NCBI GenBank assembly: GCA_013397845.1
Contig: VZTG01001991.1
Span: forward strand, 1,422,533 to 1,486,532
DNA length: 64,000 nt
From: Melanocharis versteri
Lineage: Eukaryota; Chordata; Aves; Passeriformes; Melanocharitidae
Direction: 5' to 3'
The notes under the pieces: generated by a model
Database searches by the model: none
The model's input: the letters and a program-made list of their open reading frames with translations, nothing else
Told to the model about the DNA's origin: nothing
Translations under genes and position numbers: made by a program
In this document: positions 14,849 to 26,300 of the stretch, piece by piece
How the letters are laid out: every line of letters begins with the position of its first letter
How positions within the stretch are numbered: the first letter of the stretch is position 1

Positions 14849-17562
14849 AAGATAGACCTTGTTTCCACTGGAATTATTTTTTTATTTTTCTTGTCTGTAT
14901 GTGTGGGGAGAGGAAATCCGTGATCAAAGAGTGGTAATTTAAACCCTTTCACAGAAAAGAAAATGACTAAACAAGTGAATCCTTGGTAAAGAACTGCTTT
15001 AAGAGAAGAAAACATATTGTCAGATGGAAAACTGGCTTGGTGGAGGGTGGTCAGGAAGGATGGCTGAGAGAGTGGATAAGAGAGCAACATGAAAAAGAAC
15101 AGAGAGACTTCTGGCAGAGGGGCAAAGCCTCTCTTTCACTGTACACGTGTTTTTCATGCCCTTTCAGCCCTGCTCTGGCAGGCCAGGGTGGCTGGGGAGG
15201 TGCTGAGATCCTGCTGGAGCAGTTCCACATCAGAGGGCTCCACGTCTTGGCCCCTTGGAGAGGAGCCAGTCTGGAGGCTCCGGCTTCGTTCCCAAAGCTC
15301 TGCAGCACGTCCCCAGCCTGGGTTTGCTGGGCTTCTTTCAGATGGATTTATGGCCCTATAAATGGTGAATCACTGTGTACAATAAAGAGCAGAACAGATT
15401 TGAGTGGTATCCAATTTAATAATTACTTGAGTAACTCAATCATTTTCAGATATGTGGTTTCAGTGTCTGCAGACCTTGAAGACCTGCTCGGAGCACTCGA
15501 CAGGCAAGGCAGCACTTTTTACTGCTCTGTTACCGACCCAGCTCTTCCCAGACCTTGCACATACCTCACTCACATCTCAAAACTTCAGAAAGGTTGTGGA
15601 GGGTTTGTCTGAGCCTGGACGTGGAGAAGGATGTGCAGAGAACTTGTACCTGCACTTCCCCCTATTTGAGGGCTGCTCCTCAGGCCAGTTATGAAAAACA
15701 TCTGCCTCAGTGCTGATAAATGATTAATTTAAACACTCCAGTTGGAGATGTTTCAAACCAAGCAGCCTAGATCTCAGAATTCTTGAGGTCTGCAGTGTGT
15801 CTTGATGGGCACAGAAAACAGGCCCCCTCTAGTTTGTATTCCTACATTAGATTTTTAACAAGGCTGAGCTTGAGCTGTGGATCTACAGCACTTGCAAACG
15901 CAGAGCAAGACCCAAGGGTTGTTCTGCCCCATCTCCAAGATGAAAACGGGTCAGATCCCAGTGGAGCACCCTCACTGCTGCAGGTGGGTCCTTTCACTCG
16001 CTGGCAAAGCCTCAGCTCTGCAGCGCAGCTGAATTCAGGCTGAGCAAGTGAAGCAGAGGATGAGACCCTAAACACAGCTTTTTCTGAAGTCTTCCTGCCT
16101 CAGAATGAAATAGAGGAATGTGAGGATTCTGTAAATCAAATTGTCCCCATGGCACCGAGGGAGCAGCGTCCTTCTCGTGACTCTGGGCTTTAGGGAACAC
16201 AACTGTCACATCTCCAACCTAAGGACAGCAAAGGCTGCTGAGGAGTCTGTAAAACCCAGCTCTGTTCTCAGTGCCTGGGACAAGTGACAGCTCCCACATG
16301 AGCCAGCCCACCACCTGTGTGAGAGCACCCTCACACCTGCACCAGAACGTGCAAATTCCAGCTTCTCATCACGGGACTGCCGAAATTTGCTCTGTCTTGA
16401 AATTCATCATGCAAGATATTAGCTTTAGGATGAGGCTGGGGACTTGGTTGCTCGCAGCCATTTGCAGCCTGCCCAGGGGCATCGCCTGACAAGGGCAATT
16501 TCCCCTTTGAAGGCTCACTTTGGTGGTGCAGAATTCACACCTGCACTGGGGACTCTGCAGCTGAATGATGGTTATTTAAATACTCATTTTTTTTCCTTAA
16601 TAAACTGACAGAGGTTAAAAGTGAGTCACTGGAAACAAATGGGCCTCCATTCTTTTCTAGCAGCAAGTTAAACCACAAATTTTGGTGGGATAAATATTGA
16701 TTTCCAGTGGCCTAAAAGACCCTGAGTCTTTTATGGGCTGATTTGACACATTTCTGAGACTCAAGGGAGCAGTTATCACCCTTCCCTAAATTTAGCCTTA
16801 GGTGTCAAACCCTCCTGTTCCAAGTCCTTCCCCCTACAGGAAGAGAATGCTGCCAGTGTCCCTTTAACTCAACACCATAAGTTTTTTTAAGTTCATATAT
16901 TATTACTCAATATTATATAGTGCACACTAATATTTTAGGTGAATACATTTCAAAGGAGCATTTTTTTTCTTCTGGAAAATGTTGTTTTCTGTATTTATCC
17001 ATGTGGTCTGTTGAGTTCCAGAGTGATAAATGACCAAGTGTTTCTTATCTGTGCGTGGATCTTTTTGTTGGAAGAGTGAACTGTGTGATAGTAGGATGTG
17101 GTATCTCTTGTGAATGCAATCAGAGAATGCTGGTTTATATGCTTGTGTTAAATCTCTGATCTTTAGTAACCATAAATTTTAATAAAAGTAAAATCAGAAG
17201 GAAAATAACCACGGCCTACTATGAGTACGTGATTTGTTTAACTAAGCAGCAGGAAGATTTATTTTTTTTAGCACAAAGACTTGGATTCTCTGCTAGATCT
17301 GGGGAAAAGCACAAGCATAACTTAAAACATTTGAATCATCACATTGCAAGACACTGGAAAAACTCACAAAGTCCTTCTGCTATGAACTCCTACAAAACCC
17401 AAGGACATTGGGAGCTGCCCACTTCTTTCTGCACAATCACACAGAATTCCGGACGGATTATGTGCCCATAAGGAGGGGATTAGCAAACGAGTGGTAGTGT
17501 TAGCACCAAAAGAGAATTTTGGATGGTCAGAGCTTGTGCAGGTGTTAATTAATAGTGGCTGA
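14849..17562. other. Unique non-coding DNA, no gene recognised
   Basis: A 209-codon open frame at 14983-15612 on the plus strand is the longest here. It has no recognisable domain, no low-complexity origin and no clear splice context, so I do not call it a gene. The stretch 16860-17220 is AT-rich (many TATTA/AATATT words). Nothing else is recognised. Confidence 0.55.
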
Positions 17563-17905
17563 GGGAGCTGAGGGTGTTTAGGCTCTGGGGAGACCTTGCT
17601 CTCTCCAGCTCCTGACAGGAGGGTGTGGCGAGGTGGGGTCAGGCTCTTCTCCCAGATACAAGCTATAGGACTGGAGGAAATGGCCCCCAGTTGCACCAGG
17701 GGAGGTTTAGACTGGATATTAGGAAAAACTTCTTCACAGAAGTGGGGCCAGGCCCTGGAAGAGGCTGCTCAGGGAAGTGGTGGAGCCTCCGGCCCTGGAG
17801 GGATTTAAAGACCTGTGGGTGTGGCACTTCATGGGTCAGTGGTGAACATTGAGTTGGACTCCAGGACCACAGAGGGCTTTCCCAGCCTTTATGGTTCCAT
17901 GATTG
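17563..17905 (+). repeat. CR1 LINE 3' fragment
   Basis: The order of landmarks fits the CR1 3' region: GGCTGAGGGAGCTGAGGGTG, then GGGGAGACCTTGCTCTC, AGGAGGGTGTGGCGAGGTGG, GAGGAAATGG, CACCAGGGGAGG, TAGACTGGATATTAGG, AACTTCTTCACAGA, GGGAAGTGGTGGAG, CCCTGGAGGGATTTAAA, and a decayed tail ending TTTATGGTTCCATGATTG. The segment between the 'GAGGGAGCTG' block and 'GGGGAGACC' is shortened compared with other CR1 copies, suggesting an internal deletion. This is a 5'-truncated, non-coding retrotransposon relic on the plus strand. Confidence 0.88.
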
Positions 17906-18630
17906 GTGTATCTGTGGTGTTTTGGGGTACTTGCAGATAGAGTCCAAGGGCTCAGGACCATTTTTAGGATGCTCTGCCCAGTGAAAAATTATTGAAGTCA
18001 GCTTTGCATCCCATTAGGAATCGATTGGCTTGCAGAGAGACACCACCGGAGCCTGCAGGATAAATCAAGGTAGGCATGAGGGTTATCAGTGCTTGCACTG
18101 AGCTGTTTCACCTTGTCAAATACACATTTGACACCTGCAGGGTGAGGCTTGGTGGGAGGTGGTGATGGTGGAGGTGGGGAGAGGGCTTTCCACAGGGAAT
18201 GTTTTTCACAGTGTAAGGGCTTTGGAGAAAATTAATGGGAAACATTAAAAATGTTCCTTTTTAAAAGGGAATCCATTTTTTAGGCACAATGAGACACTTC
18301 AGGTGGTGTGGCAGTGGTGAGTAATGCACACTGGAGTTATTTAACTTCATCTCATGCCTCACTATTCCCCAGGGGCACCCATTAATCAGCGTTACCAGGC
18401 AGTTTGTCATGTCCTTTTGCTTAAATAATATCCATACCAAACTACAAGTAATGCGTGCACCTGGAAATCAGCAGGGGATCTGCCTGTGTCAGGACAGGAG
18501 GATCTGTTCTGGAGGACACAGGAAAGCTGAAGGACTCCAGTTGTGGGCTTTGAATGGTCCTGTAGGAGATTGCTTGAGTGAGAATGTGTGTCCTAATGGG
18601 AAAATGCTGCAGCCGCTGTGGGTGGGGGTC

Positions 18631-19000
18631 TGTAGTGATGCAGAGTCTCCAGGCAGTGCAAAGGAGAGCTGCTTTATTGCAAAAACCAGGCCTTTTAAAG
18701 CAGTTAGGCCTTTATCAATTACGTAGTTTTAAAGCATAACAAACATAATTCAGCCAACCACCATACACCACGATGTGAACACACAATGGTTATATAACTT
18801 GTTTTTCTACCTCTCATTCAGCTGAGTCTCTTTCCCATAGTCCTTCTCTGCTTAGCTGAAGTAACAGGCCCGAGCCATGATTTTACAAGGCCTTCCTTTT
18901 CTAAGGTTTTACCTCTATGCAACAAGTCTCCACTGCTGAACTCGGAGCAGTCTGATAAACAAATCTAGCAGTAAGTTCACAGAAAGATCTGGCCACAGAC
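18631..19000 (-). mobile_element. ERV-like solo LTR (partial or decayed)
   Basis: Read on the minus strand, the segment ends at 18631 with ...GGAGACTCTGCATCACTACA, i.e. the CA terminus expected of an LTR. An AATAAA polyadenylation signal lies 42 bases or so before that end (plus-strand TTTATT at 18673-18678). A TATATAA-type box lies about 115 bases further upstream (18789-18798). Short U5 and this signal spacing are typical of avian endogenous retrovirus LTRs. The opposite (TG) end and a target-site duplication were not located, so the boundary near 19000 is uncertain. No gag, pol or env remnant is seen nearby, which favours a solo LTR. Confidence 0.5.
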
Positions 19001-19299
19001 TGCAGGCACCACACCACCCTTGGGTACCATTTCTCCATTTCCCTGCCAGATGAGGAGGGATTTCGTGTGTGTTTGGGTGTGTAATTACAGTTCACGTGGG
19101 ACATGGGCAATATGCTCTCCCTTCCTGCCAAAACTGGGCAAAAACTGCCAGGAGAACACCACTTGGGCAGATAATTCATGGTGGCTTCTGGTTCTCGTGG
19201 CTCAGACCTGCCTGCAAGGGCGCTGGCTCGCACTCCAGTGAGAGAGGAGTTTGGGAGTGGGATGTGTGCCTGCTGAGAGCCTGAATCCTGGAGCAAAAA
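19001..19299. other. Unassigned DNA between LTR-like segment and CR1 fragment
   Basis: It may be a continuation of the LTR U3 or host DNA. A 216-codon minus-strand open frame (18901-19551) runs across the LTR-like segment, this stretch and the CR1 fragment, so it is composite repeat sequence and not a gene. Confidence 0.4.
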
Positions 19300-19422
19300 C
19301 CTTTCCCTGGAGGGATTTAAAGGACGTGTGGATGTGGTGCTTAGGGACAGGGCTTGGCAGAGCTGCGTTAACAGATCTAATGATCTTAAAGGTCGTTTGC
19401 AACCTAAAACTATCCCATGAAG
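19300..19422 (+). repeat. Old CR1 LINE 3' fragment
   Basis: CCCTGGAGGGATTTAAAGGA, GTGTGGATGTGGTGCTTAGG, CTTGGCAGAGCTGCGTTAAC, ATGATCTTAAAGGTCGTTTG and CAACCTAAAACTATCCCATG follow the CR1 3' consensus in order, with several substitutions. It is only about 120 bases long and lacks a clean tail repeat, consistent with an older insertion. Confidence 0.8.
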
Positions 19423-20399
19423 CGCTGATCCACCAGAAACTGAAGAAGCCTCTCTGATTTTATGAATGAACTCACACACTACCAGAACTAACACATTTTC
19501 CCCACATTCTACTAATAAAGATTGGCTACCATCACCCCTTGAGGACAGCACGAGGATTTTCTGTGCCTAAGGATCTGAGGGGGAACCTCTCCTCTCTGTA
19601 CACAACCTCACAGCCTGGCTACTCCAGAGAGCCCAGCTTTTCAAAGCAAAGCCTGGCAGATCTTTACCCAGCTTCCTCTCTTGTTTGTCAGATACGTGTT
19701 TAAACTGGATACCTGAAGGTTAAATCACTGCAAGCCCTCATCAAACCAGTAAATCACCTAATTCCCCACCTCCCCCAGCCAAACATTTTCTGTAACTTGT
19801 TAAGCAAAATACAGACAGCATGATCTGCCATTCCTGCAGAACTCACAGCCTTCCAACACCTGAAATTACTGGCAGACCTGTCAAAAATGACCTTCTTTCA
19901 ACAACATCTCTCTCTTTTTTTATTCCCCCCACCTCCAGGTAGGAGGTGGGGGAGGTTGGAAAACTGTAAAGATCAAGCCACAGCTGCATGTGGTACCTAA
20001 TTAAACAAGTGTAAGAAAGCAGAGAAAGGTCAGGTTGTCAAAAATCATTGCTGTATCTTTACTGGATTGTATTTAGAGACTGATAGCAGCAAAGAAAATA
20101 ACTCAATAAAGCGAATGAGACTGGAATAACAAACTGACTCCAGGGACAAGCTGGTTTTGAAACGCAAAAGGCTAAAGCTGCAAGATTTATGTATATATAT
20201 ATATATGTATGTGTGTATATCCACACACAGAGACACAAATCGAAGGGAAACGAGTGATGGGAATGAAAGGAAAAGCGTCTGCAAAGAGTAAACAGATGAC
20301 AACATGGAGAAGGAGATGGGACAGGAGAAGTTCAAACAGGAAATGTGGCAAGAATTATAGGCCAAAAATATACAAAAGCACAATTGCCTGCCAAAGCAG
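19423..20399. other. Unique non-coding DNA with a hairpin and a short TA/TG tract
   Basis: No gene is seen. An 11-bp perfect inverted repeat (19926-19936 with 19942-19952, 5-base loop) pairs CCCCCACCTCC-type and GGAGGTGGGGG-type arms. A (TA)n/(TG)n tract lies at 20190-20220. Confidence 0.55.
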
Positions 20400-20625
20400 A
20401 TAATTTAGGAAGGAGTTCTTCCCTGTGAGGATGGGGAGCCCTGGCACAGGCTGTCCAGAGAAGCTGTGGCTGCCCCTGGATCCCTGGCAGTGTCCAAAGC
20501 CAGGCTGGACAGGGCTTGGAGCACCCTGGACTAGTGGAAGGTGTCCCTGCCTGGGCAGGGGGTGGCACTGGATGGTCTTGAAGGTCCCTTCCAACCCAAA
20601 CCATTCTGTGATTCTATGATGATTG
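20400..20625 (+). repeat. CR1 LINE 3' end
   Basis: GGAAGGAGTTCTTCCCTGTG, GGGGAGCCCTGGCACAGGCT, GCCCCTGGATCCCTGGCAGT, GGAAGGTGTCCCTGCC, GGTGGCACTGGATGGTCTTG and AAGGTCCCTTCCAACCCAAA are followed by the tail ATTCTGTGATTCTATGATGA. It is well preserved, so it is a relatively young CR1, 5'-truncated and non-coding. It closely resembles the copies at 28.9, 50.6 and 59.7 kb. Confidence 0.93.
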
Positions 20626-23195
20626 TGTGATCAAAGGAGAATAAAATAAGTAAATAAACTAAGGAGTGGATAGGAAGGGGGAAAATACAAGAAAACAGAA
20701 AATACAGTCACAGATTCAGAGGAGGAGGCTGACTTTATGGGGGCAGGGAGGGAATTCAGGCTGGGAGCGTCAGTGCTCCAAGGACTGGCTGTGCTTTGAG
20801 AGTACTGGGGAAATTTTGGGATCACCTGCCCATGCAGGACCTCTTCCCACCAGCTTTCCCTTTCCTTCCATCTGCCCACTGTCCCTTTCTTATCCACCCG
20901 CCCAGGCTGAGCTGTGCTGGTGTGGGCAGGGTCCTGGTGAATCCCGTGCCTGTGTCTCAGTGACCATCCTGACACGTGGCCTTTGGCCTGATGGTCAGGC
21001 AGTGCCACAATTTGGGCACTGCCCAGGGAGGAGAATCTCAAGAAGGGAAAAGGGAGAAAGGGAAGAAAATTGTCTCCATGTGGAGGAGGAAAACCAAGCA
21101 AACCAAATCTCCCCCTCGTGTGTTACTTGGTGGCGTGGTTTCATAGGAGCCTGAACAAGGGAAGGAGATCAGGAAGGTTTGAGTGCTGTCTGTTATTAAA
21201 CATCTCTTCATTTGTTCTGTCTGGGCTGGGATGGCCTCCAAACATTTGCTCCTGCTGGTTATATCTGCCTTCCTCTGACACCATTAAATGTTTTATAAAG
21301 CCTGCTCTGCCAGCATCTGTAGGCTGGAAGAAGCTGCACAGGGTTTCAGGGGAGGAGAAGGAGATTTTTTCCCCTTTGACAGAAGAGAATTTTTCCTCTT
21401 CTATTCCCCCACAAACAACTCGGAAAAAGACACACATGGTGCATTGCATTTAACAAACTGACAATGCATTTAAATAGTGTACCACTGCAAGTATAATTGC
21501 AATTTGTTGTAATTTCTCCTCCAAATTCCACCCTGACACAGTTGATTTATTTTGCAAATCAGTGCATCTGGAGCGTGTGCCGTGTCACATTATGGGCCTT
21601 TGATATAGAACCTTTGTTTTATAACAGGGAAAATAATTAGCTTTCGGACAAGCTTGAGCTGTGATGTCAGAAGCTATCCATGGCTGCTGAAATAAGTTAT
21701 TAGTGCTGAGCTGATGAAGGCTCCCTGGCAAAGCTCTGCCTCTTTACTAATTTGTCTCTCTGGGATTTTAGCAAAATTAAAAAAAAAAAAAAAAAGGAGG
21801 TACGTGTAAAAAAATGCATTTATTTATGTATTAAAAAGATCTATATTTGTATAGCATAAATGCCAGTAACATTGCTCCTGAGATTTACAGACAGCTGAGA
21901 AACAACCAAAACAAAAGGCAGTGCTTCATTCCAGTAGCAACAACACTTTCCTCCGAGCAGGGAAACATTTGGGCATTTTTTTTAATTAACTTTTTTCTCC
22001 CTCCTCCTGCCCCGCTCCTCGAAATTCACAGCGTTCATTGGCAAGTCTGGTAATTATCAATCATTAACAGTGTCAGCTTTCCTCCAAGTGCCACCAGCAG
22101 AGCCCTCTCCCAGTGTCACACATGCCAGGGGGACAGATCCTCCCCTTGCTGGCCCTGCAGTAATTTCACCCCGGCTGGAGCCGTTTCTCTGCTCCGAAAT
22201 GAAAACACGCCCGGGGAGAAGCTGGCCCTGTCACTGCCCCTGGAACAGCGAGTCCCCAAAGTGGTTGTACTGCACCAGGGTAAATGCTGTGGGAAGATAT
22301 GGAGTGGGATGAATTAAAAGCATCTGCCTGATCTATGGAGGGCTTGATTTGACCCAGGAGTAATGAATGAACGCGGATCACTCCGAGCCTGGAATGTCCG
22401 AGGCGTAATCTAATTTCTCAATGTAGTCAACCAGCTGAAATGTGCAAAATATGGACTCTGCTGGGAATCTGGCTGAGCTGTGTCTGATTAGCATGTGCAA
22501 CTGTTCACTGGCAGGTTTTTGTGAGCATTTAGTCTCTGCTTTAAACAGAATCATCACCAGCTGGTTATTTTTTACTGTTATTAGGTTAGAAAATAGCACT
22601 GAGGTATACAACAGTAATCACAAAGCTGTGATGCCAGGGAAAAAATAATCACGTTAAATTGACCTTCATGAATAAAGAGTGAGGTTCCATTTCGCCTCAT
22701 TTCTGTTCATTTTAAAACCAGCATTAGCTTTTCTGGCACATAGTTTTTCATTGTTTGCTGAGCATGGCTCGATTAGAATGATTCACTGTCTTTAATATTA
22801 GTGATTATGGTCCATTTCAATTACACAATGTGTTGTAGTTTGTTGTATTACTCTCCTGCCATCTCTCTGTTGACTTCCTTTGAGGGAAGTGAAAGAAGAG
22901 AAGGAAATAGATGCTGAAAGTGGGAGCTGGGGAAGTGACCCCCCTTTTCCTAAATGGAATCTCAGTGGATAAGCAGCAGTGTCTGTAATGTTTAAATATG
23001 GGGTTTCAAGCCTGGATGAAGCCACACTCTCCAACTCATGACTTGAGATTCTGCCTGGTGGCCACTGATCCACTTGTTCCATGGATTTAAATAGAGAAAA
23101 ATCAGCATGGCAAGGAATGCTGCATGCTCCGAGCCTAGTGGTGGGACTAGGGCAGGATTTAGGAGATTTATACAAGTGACTGATTAAGAGTTGTT
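20626..23195. other. Unique DNA with possible conserved non-coding blocks
   Basis: No gene is identified. A poly(A) run of 17 lies at 21779-21795. The blocks 21530-21730 and 22370-22650 are rich in TAAT, TTTGCAAAT-like and GATTAG words, have few simple repeats, and look like conserved regulatory DNA by composition only. A minus-strand segment inside the second block (22378-22434) is exon-like and is listed separately. Confidence 0.45.
22378..22434 (-). other. Candidate minus-strand terminal-exon-like segment
   Basis: On the minus strand TTTTGCACATTTCAG precedes 18 codons plus a TGA stop; the peptide is LVDYIEKLDYASDIPGSE. The acceptor has an AG and a modest pyrimidine stretch. I do not recognise the peptide. 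The frame is also open upstream of the supposed acceptor, back to about 22611, so the splice site is not required to explain it. It could equally be a conserved non-coding element or chance. Confidence 0.2.
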
Positions 23196-23288
23196 TGGAC
23201 AACACTCCCAGGCACAGGGTGGGATGGTTGGGGTGTCCTGGGCAGGGCTGGGAGTTGGACTCCATGATCCTGGTGGGTCCCTTCCAAC
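23196..23288 (+). repeat. CR1 LINE 3' end (shorter subfamily-like)
   Basis: GGACAACACTCCCAGGCACA, GGGATGGTTGGGGTGTCCTG, GGAGTTGGACTCCATGATCC and GGGTCCCTTCCAACTCAGGA match the class of avian CR1 3' ends that finish 'CAACTCAGGATATTCTATG'. The tail runs directly into an ATTCT array. It is very short and 5'-truncated. Confidence 0.85.
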
Positions 23289-23390
23289 TCAGGATATTCT
23301 ATTCTATTCTATTATTCTATTCTTCCATTATTGTATTATTCTATTCTATTATTCTATTCTATTCTATTCTATTCTATTCTATTCTATTCC
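23289..23390 (+). repeat. (ATTCT)n pentanucleotide microsatellite
   Basis: About 100 bases of TATTC/ATTCT units, with interruptions (TATTATTC, TTCCATTATTG) in the left half and about nine uninterrupted units on the right, ending in ATTCCATG. It starts exactly where a CR1 tail would have ATTCTATG repeats, so it probably grew from that tail. Overlapping short open frames rich in Y/S/I/L/F are artefacts of the repeat. Confidence 0.95.
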
Positions 23391-26300
23391 ATGATACTGA
23401 AGGGGTCATACAAGGATGAAAGATAAATTGGACTTTCTGTGGTGCCCAACTGCATTGAGGGAGGGGACCCCCAAGCTGCTCAGTGAGCCACAATTGACAT
23501 GTGGACTGTTCCAGCTCACGCCTGCCTGGCTGATCCTGGTGGCCAGACTCAGTGTTTCCTGAGTTTTTGCAAGCCAGAGTTGGAATGCAAAGAGAATACA
23601 GCATGGGCTTTCAAAACTGCTTTAACCTGAGCTTCACCACAGACCTTCCAGAAATACAGAGTGATCTGTGAACGGTGGGTTTGGCAGAGCCACCGTTCAA
23701 GTGTTTTAATAGAGAGAGTTGGTGCAAGAGGGAAAGAGAGCTGTTGGAGAAGCTGCAGGAGCTCAGAAGAGAAAGGTGAATGACTGACCTGTATTTTCAG
23801 GTGTTCCTCCAGGCTTTAGGAGTCACCAATCATGTAAACCCTGAAGCATGAGATGTAGATCAAATTCAGAACCTCTTTCATTAAAAAGATCCAATTAACC
23901 TTCAGCTATTTCACATCCTTTACCCACAGAGGTATTTCCAGTCAAAGTCAGGACTGGGTCCTCCATCAGATGAAATCAGCAAGGTTCCACTGAAAACAGT
24001 AATCACAAAAAAAGGAATAAGAGTTTGCTTCCTTCTTTTCCAGGGTGGAATATGTTGCATTTAAAACATCATTACAGAGCACTTGTTACTCATTCAAGCA
24101 TGAGAATGTGAGTGACAGGGGAAAACATGCCCTCTTCATATTGCATCCTTCTTTTCACCTTTTGGTTTGGTTGCGCTCTCTCACTTGCCAAGGAAATTGT
24201 GTGTGTGTGGAGGAAAAGAGGAAGGAATTTGACACATTTAATGGACATTTATAAGGGCTGCAAAGCATTTATTATAGTAGCAAATGGATTAACTAATTAT
24301 AGATGACCATTAAATTGTGGCTGCACTCAGAGAAGAAATCCTGTAAAATTAGCTCAGTTTTATTCCACTGATCTGCTCTCTTGACCAAACCATGTTCCCA
24401 ACCCTGTTGATGCAAATCCAGAGTAATTACTCTGACTTGGTGAAATTAGTCTTCTTGTTCTTTGGGGTAATCAAGAGCCCAATCTGGCTACTTCCACATG
24501 TTCCCATCCCAAATGCTCCCTTCCCCAGGGAAAACAAGTGGTTGTTCTCTTAATACCACACAGCCAATGAAGCTGTGGGCGAGGAGCTGCAGATAGCCTG
24601 TCTTTCTAATCAGCAATAAAGTTATCAATTATGTTCTAGCTGTAAAAGCTTAATTACTGAGGATTATGAAAGAGGCAGGAGAGCCCCAGTCCAATGAGCG
24701 CATTCCAGATGGAGAATGCTGCACTGGACCTAAGGGGAAAAACAATGACGGTTTTAGTTTGAAAATTGCATCCAAAGACTAAGTAGGAAGAGCTCATGGC
24801 ATCAGGTGTGTTTGGTGTCTTTCCTCAGTTATCACAGCTCTTTACTGCCAGTGGTGATACATTATTCAGGCTGGAGCTCTAAACCAGCTACAGATTAGAA
24901 AGTGGACACTGAAAATGCTTGGGATTTTAGGAGGTTTTGGATCTGGAACTTTTACAAGTAATGCAGTGAATTTCTCTATTATTGAAACCACAGAGCGAAC
25001 TCCAGCCGTAGTAAGTCCACAAGCCTTTGATGCAGAGGAGTTGTAGTAGGAACCAGACTCCTACTTTGCTCTCATGGGTTGCAGGTGATATCAAAATCTC
25101 TTGCTGAATAAGAATCACACAGTATGGTGGCTGGAAACAAAGCAAGGGGGTTGGCATAGAGGGGAAAGATCCTCTCGCGGAAGCATTTTCTCTTTGGAGC
25201 TTCGCTCCTGTTTAGAACAAGCCTGGCAAGGCCTTGCTCACGCAGGGAGTCTCCAGGCACAGCCCTCACAATGTGAGTGTAGTTATCCCACTCCTTCTCT
25301 ACTGAACACAGAACAAAATGAGGTGATAAAAATCACAATAAAAGCACATTCAAAAAAAACCTCCTAAAAATAACAAAATCTGGAAAGAACAACATGGCCA
25401 AAACACAAAGAGGAAGAGCGTGGTTTTATCTGAGACAGAGGATGTGAACAGCAGGGAGGAGGGGAAACAGAGAGTGAAAGTATGAATGGGAATTAGTAAA
25501 CGTTGGCTTCACACAAGTTCTTCAGTTCAACAGCAGAAAAAACAAACCTGTGGTTCTGAGCAGAAACACTTTGTTGTGTCTCATGGCCAAATCCCAGCAA
25601 AGCCTGTGAAGTCACTTCAGTGGGAATGACGCAAATGCTGTTGATGGAAAGCATTGGGAATTATTAGGAAAAGGGCCTCTGAGGGCAGCAGATCTCAGGC
25701 TTGGAGAGGAATTTGTGCCTGCCATAACATCATGAAGTTGTTTCCTTGGAGCAGGGTTGTCTGTTCAGAAACAGAGCTAAAGAGGGGATCAGTGAGGGGA
25801 GGGAAATACCCACCATCTCTGATGGAATCTATTTTTATCTCGTGAAAAATATCTTAATTTTCACTTATATTCCATGCCTGTAGCTAAGGGCCATTAAAAC
25901 TAATAAAAGTAAATCATTTGTGACAGATCTTAAAAAACAGTTTCTGCAATGCACCACACTCTCAAATGCTCATTAGAAATAGTGGTTTTCTTTTCGGAAG
26001 AATGCTTGCTGAATGCTTAAAACATGTTGCCTCCAACTTTTGACAACTAGCACAGGCTATGAGAAGCTTTGAAGCAAATGTTTGACATAAAAAAGATGGT
26101 CTGATGCTATATCAAATAAGATTGGGGAAGAAGCATCAAAGCAGAAACATTAGGATAAAATGCAGTTGGAGGAAAGAAAATCAACATACTCATTTCTGAC
26201 TTTACATTTTCTGGCATCAGTATCAACAACTGATTTGCATTTTGAGAGGACAGTACATTCATTTCTTAACAAATTAGCATTGAATGGAGTATCCTCCCCA

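Noticed and set aside
14983..15612. 209-codon plus-strand open frame
   Set aside because: No recognisable motif or family, ordinary composition, and within the length expected by chance in 64 kb over six frames.
18901..19551. 216-codon minus-strand open frame, the longest in the window
   Set aside because: It runs through an LTR-like segment, unassigned DNA and an antisense CR1 fragment, so it is a composite of repeats and not a gene.
25605..25640. Possible ancient repeat word (GAAGTCACTTCAGTGGGAAT)
   Set aside because: Too short to separate from chance without a profile search.
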